Assembly: GCF_018343535.1 (NCBI RefSeq)
Contig: NZ_JAGYPF010000001.1
Location: 62,001-126,000, forward strand
Direction: 5' to 3'
Source of the DNA: Neobacillus rhizophilus
GTDB taxonomy: Bacteria; Bacillota; Bacilli; Bacillales; Cytobacillaceae
Length of the DNA: 64,000 nt
How positions within the stretch are numbered: position 1 is the first letter of the stretch; every line of letters begins with the position of its first letter. The translations under genes were made by a program, and so were the position numbers. Below the pieces are notes generated by a model. It was not told where the DNA came from. It made no database searches and was given only the letters and a program-made list of their open reading frames with translations. Below, in pieces: positions 31,979-40,842 of the stretch.

Positions 31979-33706
31979 TTGAGTAAAATTATTCACGAAA
32001 AGAATGTCCCGGCTGTTATGAGAGATGGCACCACCTTGTATGCTGAGGTTTTCCGTCCCGATGGAGAAGGAAAATATCCTGTTCTGTTACAACGAACACC
32101 TTATAATAAGGAATTTCTTCCTTTGACAACAATGGTACTGGATCCAATCGCTGCCGCCCACAAAGGGTATGTCGTCATCATTCAAGATGTGCGCGGCCGC
32201 TTTGAATCAGAGGGCGCTCCTTTTTATATTTATAAAAATGAATATAATGACGGCTACGATTCGGTAGAGTGGGCGGCCTCCTTGCCATACTCGGATGGAA
32301 ATGTCGGCATGTATGGCCTGTCGTATATGGGGATGACTCAATTCCAGGCAGCCAGCATGCAGCCGCCAAGCTTAAAAGCGATTTTTCCCATCACATGGGG
32401 AACCGATGTGTATATGTATCGCGGTGGCGCTCTGGAACTTGGTTTATTGGTCTCTTGGAGTATGTCGACGATTGGACCGAATGCAGTCGTAAAAGCTAAA
32501 CAAGGAAAAGCGGACTTTTTAAAAGAGTTTATGACACTTCTCGATTCCATTGACCATATAGAAGAGGCTGCCTATTCGCAATTGCCGATCCGAGACAGTG
32601 AATGGCTCAAACTAGGGGAAGGCTATGCTGCGTTTGTTCATGACATTTTGAATCATGATTTAAGAGACGAATACCATCAGGAAATCAGTGTAAGAGAAAA
32701 ATCAGATAACATTGAAGTACCGATTTTTGGAATTGCTGGATGGTATGATCTTTTATTAGGGCAGGATCTCGAGCATTATGAAAAACTAAAAGAAAAGAAG
32801 AATACGAAGCTTATGATTGGCCCATGGGCACATGCAGGGTTTGCTCCAATCGTAGGGGACCTCAATTTTGGGATGAGTACATCCAGTCTGCTGCTTGAAT
32901 TGAAAACGGATTTAACAAGCCTACAATTAAAATGGTTTGACCATTGGTTAAAGGGAATCGAAAACGGAATAACAGAAGAGTCGCCAGTAAAACTATTTGT
33001 AATGGGCGAAAACAAATGGCGCAGTGAGCAGGAATGGCCGTTGAAACGAACCGTTTATACTCCGTACTATTTCCAAAGCAATGGGAATGCCAATACAAAA
33101 GATGGCGATGGGTCACTTTCTATAACACCTCCGCAGGAAGAAACGCACGACAGTTATGTTTATGACCCAACCGATCCTGTGCCAACGCTTGGCGGTAACC
33201 TGTTAATGCCGGCAAATTACCTTCGCGGACCAATCGACCAGCAGCATTTGGAAGCGCGCGATGATATTTTAGTCTATACGAGTGAGGTTTTAGAGGAAGA
33301 CATTGAGGTAACCGGCCCGGTAAAAGTGGTCTTATATGCATCAAGCTCCGCAGTTGATACTGACTTTACCGCAAAACTGGTCGATGTTCATCCTGACGGA
33401 AAAGCGTTTAACATAGCGGATGGCATTATCCGGGCAAAATACAGAGAGAAAAATCAGCCGCCTTCACTCATCACGCCAAATGAAGTGTACCGTTATGAAA
33501 TTGATTTACTGTCAACCAGCAATTTATTTAAAAAAGGGCATCAGATGAGAGTGGAGATTTCCAGCAGCAATTTCCCGCGGTTTGACCGGAATACGAACAC
33601 GGGTGAATCTGGAATTGATAGCAAGGAGTTCATTACCGCTTCCCAAAAAGTATTTCATAGTGAAGAATTTCCATCCCATATCTTGCTCCCGGTTATTCCT
33701 AGGTAG
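31979..33706 (+). CDS. CocE/NonD family serine hydrolase (X-Pro dipeptidyl-peptidase S15 fold)
   Basis: A 575-residue hydrolase. The nucleophile Ser lies in MYGLSYMGMTQFQAA (about residue 115), IFGIAGWYDLLL carries the acid (about 258), and IGPWAHAGF gives the histidine (about 288). The C-terminal jelly-roll (SAVDTDFTAKLVDVHPDGKA and MRVEISSSNFPRFDRN) is typical. Known members cleave cocaine, glutaryl-7-aminocephalosporanic acid or X-Pro dipeptides. TTG 31979 follows AAGGAGGG. It has no signal peptide. It follows the amidase after a repeat array and may be co-transcribed. Confidence 0.87.
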   Translation: MSKIIHEKNVPAVMRDGTTLYAEVFRPDGEGKYPVLLQRTPYNKEFLPLTTMVLDPIAAAHKGYVVIIQDVRGRFESEGAPFYIYKNEYNDGYDSVEWAASLPYSDGNVGMYGLSYMGMTQFQAASMQPPSLKAIFPITWGTDVYMYRGGALELGLLVSWSMSTIGPNAVVKAKQGKADFLKEFMTLLDSIDHIEEAAYSQLPIRDSEWLKLGEGYAAFVHDILNHDLRDEYHQEISVREKSDNIEVPIFGIAGWYDLLLGQDLEHYEKLKEKKNTKLMIGPWAHAGFAPIVGDLNFGMSTSSLLLELKTDLTSLQLKWFDHWLKGIENGITEESPVKLFVMGENKWRSEQEWPLKRTVYTPYYFQSNGNANTKDGDGSLSITPPQEETHDSYVYDPTDPVPTLGGNLLMPANYLRGPIDQQHLEARDDILVYTSEVLEEDIEVTGPVKVVLYASSSAVDTDFTAKLVDVHPDGKAFNIADGIIRAKYREKNQPPSLITPNEVYRYEIDLLSTSNLFKKGHQMRVEISSSNFPRFDRNTNTGESGIDSKEFITASQKVFHSEEFPSHILLPVIPR

Positions 33707-33743
33707 GTTAAATTTGATAGAAACGTAGAATTAGGTGAAAATG

Positions 33744-33763
33744 CCCTCTGCTGAGGGTTTTTT
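33744..33763 (+). terminator. Short terminator after the CocE-type gene
   Basis: CCCTC pairs with GAGGG over TGCT, then TTTTTTC. The stem is short, so strength is uncertain. Confidence 0.55.
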
Positions 33764-33847
33764 CGCTCTTGCAATATAAAAATCGAATGTATCTTTTCAA
33801 CAAGGCAAGAGAGAAAAGAGATTTACCTGTTATATGCGACCGTCTGC

Positions 33848-34345
33848 TTATAAGATTCTGGATTTCGGTATCATATTGAGTCTATATATGAACCCGAACG
33901 CTTGAAAAAATGTTGGTTCGGTAGCATAGGGCACTTATATGAACCTGAACGCTTGAAAAATTTGCTGGTTCGGTAGCATAGGGCCATTATATGAACCCGA
34001 ACACTTGAAAATATTGCTGGTTCGGTAGCATAAGGCGCTTATATGAACCTGAAGCTTGAAAAAATTTACTGGTTCGGTAGCATAGGACCTTTTTATGAAC
34101 CCGAATGCTTGAAAATTTTGCTAGTCCGGTAGCATAGGACCTTTTTATGAACCTGAACGCTTGAAAATATTGCCGTTTCGGTAGCTTAGCGCACCTATAT
34201 GAACTCGAATGCTTAAAAAGAGTGCCATTTCGGTATCATATAGCCATTATATAACCCTAAACATTTGAAAAGATTGCTAGTTAGGGAGCATAAGAGTCTT
34301 ATATGAGTCGGAACACTTGAAAAAACCACCAATCAGGTAGCCTAT
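33848..34345. repeat. 52-bp tandem hairpin array (array 4)
   Basis: ATGAAC or a variant recurs at 33888, 33939, 33991, 34043, 34095, 34147, 34199, about 34251 and 34303, giving steps of 51-52. Inside each unit CCGAAC pairs with GTTCGG around a 16-base A-rich loop, and the flanking ATG and CAT also pair. Copies in the middle are well conserved, and both ends decay. The array fills most of the 690-base gap 33707-34397, in which I see no gene. Confidence 0.9.
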
Positions 34346-34397
34346 GATTTTTTTATCATTTTTATATAGCATTTTCAAAGGGGGGGGATATCCAAAA

Positions 34398-35417
34398 ATG
34401 GAATGCGTTGTGTTAAAAGATGGACAGGTTTCCTTAGAGGATACCGATGTTCCAGAGATAGGCAAATATGAAATACTGGCCAGAGTTAAGCGGGCAGGTA
34501 TTTGCGGAACAGATTTAAAGCTATATACAGGAAATTATCACCGTGATCCTAAAGCGCCTCCAGTCATTATTGGCCACGAATTTATCGGAAAAGTGGTTGC
34601 AGTAGGGGAAAAGGTCCGTAAAGTAGCGATCGGGGACCGGATTGTGGCCCATCCTACATACAGCAGCTGTCAAGAATGCAAATACTGCGCAAGGGGAGAA
34701 TTTAACCTTTGCAGCAAACGAAAGCGGATTGGTTTCGATTATGATGGAGTCTTTGCCCAGTTTGTAAAACTTCATGAAAAGCAGGTTTATATTGTCCCTG
34801 ATACGATTTCAGATGATGCAGGTGCGTTAATTGAACCGCTGTCTGTAGCGGTAAGGGGTGTGTATAAGGCTGACATTACACCAACAGATACTGTTTTAAT
34901 TATTGGTCCGGGCACCATCGGACTATTTACCGCTCTTGTAGCAAAACAATTTGGGGCAACAGTGTTAGTTTGTGGGACGCAAGCAGATACAGAACGCCTT
35001 GAAATCGCTTCACAAATGGGCGTGGATATAACAGTCATGTCCGGAGATTTGCCAAATCTGCTAAAAGAGAAAAAACTGATCATTGATATCGTTTTTGAAT
35101 GCTCCGGGAATGAAAACGGTGTTAATTTAGGGCTTTCCATCCTGCGTCCAAAAGGACAATTTGTCCAGATAGGTACATCCTCGAAACGAACAAATGTATC
35201 TTTTATGGACATCGCATATAAAGAATTAAAGGTGACTGGCAGTATCGCTGCCATTAAAGAAGATTGGCATATAGCCATTAAATTAATGGAAAAATTGCAG
35301 ACCAAAGCGCTCTTTATTGTAAAAAAATACTTGGAACTTAAGGATTTTAAAGAAGGTTTTGAGGAATGCCTAAACAATGGCGGCCCGAAGGTTTTATTTA
35401 CTCCTAGAGAAACTTAA
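34398..35417 (+). CDS. Zinc-dependent medium-chain alcohol/polyol dehydrogenase
   Basis: A 339-residue MDR-family enzyme. Catalytic zinc ligands are Cys in GICGTDLKLYTG (about residue 37) and His-Glu in IIGHEFIGKV (about 62). Four structural-zinc cysteines lie in SCQECKYCARGEFNLC (about 90-105). The Rossmann motif is IIGPGTIGLF (about 168). Sorbitol, threonine and galactitol dehydrogenases look like this. ATG 34398 follows a run of eight G; upstream in-frame starts have no site. First gene of a probable three-gene operon with a quinone oxidoreductase and a thiamine diphosphate enzyme. Confidence 0.85.
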   Translation: MECVVLKDGQVSLEDTDVPEIGKYEILARVKRAGICGTDLKLYTGNYHRDPKAPPVIIGHEFIGKVVAVGEKVRKVAIGDRIVAHPTYSSCQECKYCARGEFNLCSKRKRIGFDYDGVFAQFVKLHEKQVYIVPDTISDDAGALIEPLSVAVRGVYKADITPTDTVLIIGPGTIGLFTALVAKQFGATVLVCGTQADTERLEIASQMGVDITVMSGDLPNLLKEKKLIIDIVFECSGNENGVNLGLSILRPKGQFVQIGTSSKRTNVSFMDIAYKELKVTGSIAAIKEDWHIAIKLMEKLQTKALFIVKKYLELKDFKEGFEECLNNGGPKVLFTPRET

Positions 35418-35439
35418 ATGAAAGAGAGGCAGAAATTAG

Positions 35440-36417
35440 ATGAGAGCTGTTCTAGTAAACGACAAAAATCATGATTTGTACATCGGAGAAGTAAAAGATC
35501 CAATCCCAAATGAGGGTGACTTACTGATAAAAGTGAAAGCAACTGCTATAAACCGTGCCGATTTGCTGCAACGAAAAGGGTTATATCCGCCACCTCCTGG
35601 TGAATCAACCATTATTGGTTTGGAGATGTCTGGTGTGGTTGAAAAAGTTGGCCCTGGTGTAACAGGCTGGACGGAAGGTGACCGGGTTTATGCCCTATTG
35701 CCGGGCGGCGGCTATGCAGAGAAGGTGGTCATTCCGGCAGATATGGGGATGAGAATACCAGACGAGATGACGTTTGAGGAAGCTGCAGCGATTCCGGAAG
35801 CCTTTCTGACTTCCTATTTAAACATGGTTGTATTAGGAAATTTAAAAGCGGGAGATCATGTGCTGATTCATGCCGGCGCCAGCGGTGTTGGAACAGCAGC
35901 TATCCAGATTGCAAGGGAAATAGGTGCGGTAAGTATCGTAACTGCTGGCTCTGCTGAAAAATTAGACCGCTGTGTATCTCTTGGCGCAAACTATACTGTT
36001 AATTATAAGGAAGAAGATTTTTCGGAAAAAGTACGTGAAATCACGAATGGAAAAGGTGTCCAGCTAATCATGGACTTCATAGGTGCTTCCTATTGGGAAG
36101 CTAATGTAAAGTCAATTGGGATTGATGGAAGATGGATTTTAATCGGGACCTTGGGCGGACAAGCATTAAACTCAGCACATTTAGGCCCATTCCTACAGAA
36201 AAGAATCCAATTTATCGGGTCAACACTTAGGTCCAGAAGCAAAGCATTTAAAATCGATTTAACCCGTCAGTTTGAAGAATTTTCGAGAGCGAAATTTAGT
36301 ACAGGAAAACTGGCTCCCATCATTGATCAAGTTTTTGATTGGAAAGATGTAGCTGCAGCTCATCAGTATATGGAGGAAAATCGAAATACCGGAAAGATTG
36401 TCCTAAAGGTAGAGTGA
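35440..36417 (+). CDS. NAD(P)H quinone oxidoreductase, PIG3 family
   Basis: A 325-residue zinc-free MDR enzyme. It shows the PIG3-type sequence NRADLLQRKGLYPPPPG (about residues 39-55), GLEMSGVVEKVG, a Rossmann motif HAGASGVGTAAIQIA (about 143-157) and the NADPH-site region TAGSAEKLDRC. It reduces quinones or enones with NADPH. It begins 22 bases after the dehydrogenase and ends 15 bases before the thiamine diphosphate enzyme, so the three are probably co-transcribed. Confidence 0.87.
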   Translation: MRAVLVNDKNHDLYIGEVKDPIPNEGDLLIKVKATAINRADLLQRKGLYPPPPGESTIIGLEMSGVVEKVGPGVTGWTEGDRVYALLPGGGYAEKVVIPADMGMRIPDEMTFEEAAAIPEAFLTSYLNMVVLGNLKAGDHVLIHAGASGVGTAAIQIAREIGAVSIVTAGSAEKLDRCVSLGANYTVNYKEEDFSEKVREITNGKGVQLIMDFIGASYWEANVKSIGIDGRWILIGTLGGQALNSAHLGPFLQKRIQFIGSTLRSRSKAFKIDLTRQFEEFSRAKFSTGKLAPIIDQVFDWKDVAAAHQYMEENRNTGKIVLKVE

Positions 36418-36432
36418 GGAGGGGAATTGTGA

Positions 36433-38175
36433 ATGGCCAATATTACAGAAACACAAAAGGAAACTGATGTTTTAACTCAGGAAGTAACAAATGCCCAAAG
36501 GTTTGCTCTAGCATTAAAACGCCATGGTGTTGAGTATATTTTTGGGCAAAGTAATCCGCAGACGATTATGCTTGCCTGTTCCGATTTTGGAATTAAACAA
36601 ATCGGATTCAGGCAGGAAAATGCCGGTTCCTACATGGCGCAAGCCTACGCGATGTGTTCTGGAACAGTAGCTGTGGTGGCGGCACAGAATGGTCCCGCTG
36701 CCACATTGTTGGTTCCGGGATTGGCAGAATGTTTAAAAGCGTCCCACCCTGTTGTAGCCCTCGTTGATGAAGTGCCGACTTCAGAAGAGGAAAAAAACTC
36801 CTTTCAGGAGCTTGATCATGTAAAGCTTTTTTCAGGTGTGGCCAAATGGGTGAAAAAGATTCCAGCAGAAGCTAGAATCGAAGATTACGTGGATATGGCT
36901 TTCACCGCAGCTGCCAGCGGTCGGCCTGGTCCTGCCGTTTTGCTTATTCCAAAAGATATTTCCTTCGATACGAAGAAAAACCATGTACAAATAGAACGAA
37001 AGGCTTGCCTGTCTACTTACCCTTTGGACCGGACTATTGCAGACCCGGCCCGAATCCAAGAGGCTGCTGAACTGCTCGCAAGTGCAGAACGTCCATTTAT
37101 TTATGCAGGCGGAGGTGTCATTTCATCCGGGGCTATCCACGAACTTCGCCAAATTCAAAATGAATGTTCTATCCCTGTCGCCACAACGACGATGGGAAAA
37201 GGCGCAGTGGATGAAGAACATCCGTTAACCATCGGGCCGATTGGTTACTATATGGGCAAAGGCGGAGCCACAAAATTCTTGAGACCAATGGTAGAAGAGG
37301 CCGATGTCATATTATTGGTGGGAAATCGTACTAACCAAAATGGAACCGATTCTTGGAAACTATTTTCTAAAAATGCAATATTTATTCATATTGATATTGA
37401 TCCAATGGAAATTGGCCGGAACTATGAATCTTTTAGATTAGCAGGAGATGCAAAATTAACATTGGAAGCATTGAAAAACGCCCTTTTACGCAAGAATCTT
37501 GAAAAAAGAAATAAACAGCGTCCTAGTCTGGTAGAAGCCATTGCCAAAGCGAGAAAAGCTCATACTGAGGAAGCGGAAAAAATCCAAAACTCAGACCAAT
37601 CGCCGGTTAAAGTGGAAAGATTTTTAGCCGAACTTGAAAAACAATTAACAGATGATCATATTATTGTGGCGGATGCAAGCTTCTCGTCTGTTTGGCTGGC
37701 GAATTATATCAAGGCAAAAGGAAATCGAAAATTTATTTTTCCTAGAGGAATTGCGGGTCTTGGCTGGGGGCTTCCGATGGCCATGGGTGCTAAGGTGGCA
37801 CAACCAAATCGAAAGGTCTTTTGTCTATCAGGAGATGGCGGGTTTGCTCATGTTTGGAGTGAACTGGAAACATGTAAACGGCACGGTATAGATGTGGTGG
37901 TTGCCGTCATAAACAATGAAGTTCTAGCCTATCAAAAATGGGCTGAGCAGGCCCGTTGGGGAAGAAATACATCGGCTTGTGACCTGACTGCCGTTAATCA
38001 CGCCAAAGTGGCAGAAGCATGCGGTGTAAAAGGCTTTCGAGTAAGTTCACCAGAAGAAATCGAAGAAGCTTTAAAGGAAGCCTTTGCAACAGAAGGATCA
38101 GTGGTTATTGATTTAATATCAGACCCTGCATCTTTTCCGCCTCTTCCTTTTTTGAGTGTATTAAAAAATATATAA
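36433..38175 (+). CDS. Thiamine diphosphate-dependent enzyme, acetolactate-synthase-like
   Basis: A 580-residue three-domain enzyme. The activating Glu is in IGFRQENAGSYMAQAYA (about residue 61). The central domain has PFIYAGGGVISSGA (about 222) and the C-terminal ThDP/Mg motif is LSGDGGFAHVWSELETCKRH, with NNEV closing it (about 465-497). Most acetolactate synthases have RHE at the first site; here it is RQE. No small regulatory subunit is nearby, so a catabolic decarboxylase or carboligase is more likely than branched-chain biosynthesis. ATG 36433 follows GAGGAGGGG. Confidence 0.87.
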   Translation: MANITETQKETDVLTQEVTNAQRFALALKRHGVEYIFGQSNPQTIMLACSDFGIKQIGFRQENAGSYMAQAYAMCSGTVAVVAAQNGPAATLLVPGLAECLKASHPVVALVDEVPTSEEEKNSFQELDHVKLFSGVAKWVKKIPAEARIEDYVDMAFTAAASGRPGPAVLLIPKDISFDTKKNHVQIERKACLSTYPLDRTIADPARIQEAAELLASAERPFIYAGGGVISSGAIHELRQIQNECSIPVATTTMGKGAVDEEHPLTIGPIGYYMGKGGATKFLRPMVEEADVILLVGNRTNQNGTDSWKLFSKNAIFIHIDIDPMEIGRNYESFRLAGDAKLTLEALKNALLRKNLEKRNKQRPSLVEAIAKARKAHTEEAEKIQNSDQSPVKVERFLAELEKQLTDDHIIVADASFSSVWLANYIKAKGNRKFIFPRGIAGLGWGLPMAMGAKVAQPNRKVFCLSGDGGFAHVWSELETCKRHGIDVVVAVINNEVLAYQKWAEQARWGRNTSACDLTAVNHAKVAEACGVKGFRVSSPEEIEEALKEAFATEGSVVIDLISDPASFPPLPFLSVLKNI

Positions 38176-38229
38176 ATATCAAATCAATCGTTCCGATTAA
38201 ATGCATTTGACCATGAAGCAGGAAGCCAT

Positions 38230-38273
38230 AAATTTGGGGCGTGAAAAGCACGCCCCGAATTTGTTTAGTTTTT
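38230..38273 (+). terminator. Terminator of the dehydrogenase-ThDP operon
   Basis: GGGGCGTG pairs with CACGCCCC over AAAAG, extended by AAATTT/AATTT, and TTGTTTAGTTTTT follows. Confidence 0.75.
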
Positions 38274-38298
38274 GCAATGATGCCTCAGTCAAGAGATG

Positions 38299-39096
38299 CT
38301 AGAAATTTAATAAGTGCCGGACTGCATAGGCAAATCCATCTTCATCATTTGTCTTAGAGATTAAATCGGCTTCCTTTTGAACATTTAAAGGGGCATTGGC
38401 CATTGCGACGGAAGTAGTCGCTGCTTTAAATTGGGAGATATCATTCCCACCGTCACCAAACGCAAAAATTTCATCAAACTGGATATTCATTAATTGTTGG
38501 TATCGTCGCAGTGCTTCTCCTTTATTTGCCTCAATAGAGGTAATTTCGACTACGTGAACGTAAGAAGAGGCCATGGAGACTGCAAATTTCCCTTCAATTG
38601 CTTGTTTGACTTGGTCAATTTTTTCGAGTTGGTTCCCGGGTGCGACGACCATAATCTTGTAAATTTTAATATCATCCTGATCTAGAATTTGATCGTAATC
38701 ATAATGATGGAAAATCTTCACGATTTCTTCAGGATCTTTATCTTGAAGCGCTGGATATCGGCATGGAAACCCACCTTTATTTGTATAGACCATAATCCAC
38801 ATTCCAATTTCTTTTAAAATTTGCATTAGTTCTTTATAGATGGAAACCGATAAAGATGCTTCGTATAGGACATCTCTTTTTTCAGAGTATAGAACAGTCC
38901 CATTAATAGTAAAAATGGGAGCAGCTATTTTTTGCACATGATCATATTTAATCACATCATCAAAAGCTCGGCCTGTGTTAAAAATAATCTGATGCCCTTG
39001 TTCCCGTAATTCCTTTAGTACCTTGAAACTTTCATCTGATATTTCATGTTTTGAGTTTAATAACGTTCCATCCAGATCAATCGAAAAACATTTCAT
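38299..39096 (-). CDS. Cof-type HAD-IIB phosphatase
   Basis: A 265-residue haloacid-dehalogenase hydrolase. Motif I is FSIDLDGTLLNS at residues 4-15, motif II TINGT near 85, and motif IV FGDGGNDISQF near 212 with the lysine in EANKGEAL about 20 residues earlier. Members dephosphorylate sugar phosphates, pyridoxal phosphate or FMN precursors. ATG 39096 follows GAGAGG; the open frame upstream of it lacks the fold and a ribosome site. Confidence 0.88.
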   Translation of the reverse strand: MKCFSIDLDGTLLNSKHEISDESFKVLKELREQGHQIIFNTGRAFDDVIKYDHVQKIAAPIFTINGTVLYSEKRDVLYEASLSVSIYKELMQILKEIGMWIMVYTNKGGFPCRYPALQDKDPEEIVKIFHHYDYDQILDQDDIKIYKIMVVAPGNQLEKIDQVKQAIEGKFAVSMASSYVHVVEITSIEANKGEALRRYQQLMNIQFDEIFAFGDGGNDISQFKAATTSVAMANAPLNVQKEADLISKTNDEDGFAYAVRHLLNF

Positions 39097-39238
39097 TTGA
39101 TATTTCCTCTCTTTTTTTAGGTTACTATGTTCAATATACCATTTATATAAAACAATTTTTAAAAAAGCAAACATATAAGTGTTGGAAAGTCGCTATTGCC
39201 ACATTTAATAAAAAAATACAAAAAGAGAGGTGTCCGCT

Positions 39239-40435
39239 GTGTCAATTCTATCTGGAATTCGGATTTTAGATTTTACGCATTACATTTCTGGGCCATATTG
39301 CAGTCAAATCCTTAGCGACCACGGTGCTGATGTCATAAAAATAGAGCGGATTGAGGGAGAAGTTGGCAGGATCGCTGGACCTTTCCATGAGGATACAAGT
39401 CTGTATTTTGCTGCCCAAAATCGAAATAAACGCGGACTTTCGATCGACTTGAAATCTGAACAAGGCAGAGAAATCATTCATCGGCTAATAAAAACAGCCG
39501 ACCTTTTAATTACCAATTATGGTGCCGGTGTACCGGAGCGTTTAGGAATAGACTATCAGACTATTTCGGAGATTAACCCCAAAATAAGCATGGTCCATAT
39601 TACAGGTTTTGGCTTGACAGGGCCTTATAAAAATTATGGAGCATACGATGGGACCATTCAGGCTATGAGCGGATTGGCCGAGCTTACTGGACATATGGAC
39701 GGGCCTCCTACTAATGTCGGCTTCTATATAGCAGACCATCTCTCAGGATTGCAAGCGGCGATGGGTGCCATGCTGGCTTTAGTGCACAAGGAACGTACCG
39801 GGACAGGAAAATATGTTGATGTAAGCATGCTCGATGGAATGCTTTCCTTACTTGGATACCATTTTTCCGAAGTCATGTTAAAGGGAATAGAGCCCCAGCG
39901 AATTGGCAATCGTGACCCTCTTGCATTTTGTAATACGTATCCGACAAAGGATGGTTATATATTTATTGCACCTGCTGCTCAGCATATGTGGGAAAAGCTT
40001 TGCAGAATCATAGGTAAAAATGAATGGCTGAATAGCGATTCTCCCTTTAATAGCAAGGAGGGACGAATGGAGAATCGGGATGTATTGGAAAAGATGGTTT
40101 CAGAGTGGACTATCCAGTATACAAAAGAGGAAGTTTTTCAGCTTCTTCAAAACGCTGGAATTGCGTGCGGCCCGGTTAACACATTAATAGACATCATTAA
40201 CAATCCGCAAATAAAGGATAGGAATATGGTCCAAAAAATGAATATGGGTGAACAAGGGGACGCAGTATTTGTTACCGGGGTTCCTATTAAAATCAATGAT
40301 ACCAATGTTCAGAAGTTTTCACCTCCACCAGCAATAGGCGAACATTCCGATGAAATATTGGCGGAATTAGGTTATTCCATGGAGGAAATAGAAAGATATT
40401 TGGCGCTTGGAGTTGTTAGCTCTGCTAAAAAATAA
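39239..40435 (+). CDS. Family III CoA transferase (CaiB/BaiF)
   Basis: A 398-residue CoA transferase. It opens ILSGIRILDFTHYISGPYC with the family's DGADVIKIE-like stretch (HGADVIKIERIEGE) and has NRNKRGLSIDLKSEQG near residue 64. The catalytic Asp is in YVDVSMLDGM near 197 (usually SLLDS). It moves CoA between carboxylic acids, for example in carnitine, oxalate, bile acid or aromatic acid breakdown. GTG 39239 is chosen for GAGAGG 8 bases upstream over GTG 39230. It lies between the ThDP operon and the phosphotriesterase-like gene. Confidence 0.87.
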   Translation: MSILSGIRILDFTHYISGPYCSQILSDHGADVIKIERIEGEVGRIAGPFHEDTSLYFAAQNRNKRGLSIDLKSEQGREIIHRLIKTADLLITNYGAGVPERLGIDYQTISEINPKISMVHITGFGLTGPYKNYGAYDGTIQAMSGLAELTGHMDGPPTNVGFYIADHLSGLQAAMGAMLALVHKERTGTGKYVDVSMLDGMLSLLGYHFSEVMLKGIEPQRIGNRDPLAFCNTYPTKDGYIFIAPAAQHMWEKLCRIIGKNEWLNSDSPFNSKEGRMENRDVLEKMVSEWTIQYTKEEVFQLLQNAGIACGPVNTLIDIINNPQIKDRNMVQKMNMGEQGDAVFVTGVPIKINDTNVQKFSPPPAIGEHSDEILAELGYSMEEIERYLALGVVSSAKK

Positions 40436-40486
40436 ATTGCTAGAATAAAATTGTTGACTAGTGAAAGGACTAAGAACACTATTAAC

Positions 40487-40511
40487 AAAGCCAGGAAATA
40501 CCCTGGCTTTG
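40487..40511 (+). terminator. Hairpin after the CoA transferase gene
   Basis: CAAAGCCAGG pairs with CCTGGCTTTG over a short loop. Only a weak T-rich tail follows (CAAATATTGT), so termination is probable but not certain. Confidence 0.5.
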
Positions 40512-40567
40512 CAAATATTGTCGGAAAATTATAAACTATCAATAAAGTAGAAATAGAAAGTTGGTAG

Positions 40568-40826
40568 ATGATGGAACGTATTGATTTGATAGATTATGAC
40601 CAGGCTACACCCGAAGTCAAGGATTCTTTAGATTTCATTCGAGGATGAGTTATATAATAGACTCAGAGAACACTTTACCCCTCGGCAAATTCTTGTCCAT
40701 TGTACCACTGTTGGGGTAGCAGGGATGATCAATCGGATTCATGGTACCTTCAAAACGGAATTAGAAGAATTCACTTCATCAAGACCAAAAGTACAAGAGA
40801 GTTTGGATAAATTGCTGGAAGAATAA
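40568..40826 (+). pseudogene. Broken carboxymuconolactone-decarboxylase-like gene
   Basis: ATG 40568 opens MMERIDLIDYDQATPEVKDS and stops after 26 codons. From just before that stop, a second frame one base off reads FEDELYNRLREHFTPRQILVH and on to a TAA at 40824-40826. The two pieces resemble the beginning and end of an AhpD/carboxymuconolactone decarboxylase protein, with about half of the usual 150-180 residues, including the CxxH-type active-site region, missing. An internal deletion with a frameshift explains both. It lies 16 bases ahead of the lactonase gene, where an intact copy would have belonged to the operon. Confidence 0.65.
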
Positions 40827-40842
40827 AGAAGGAGATTAGGCT

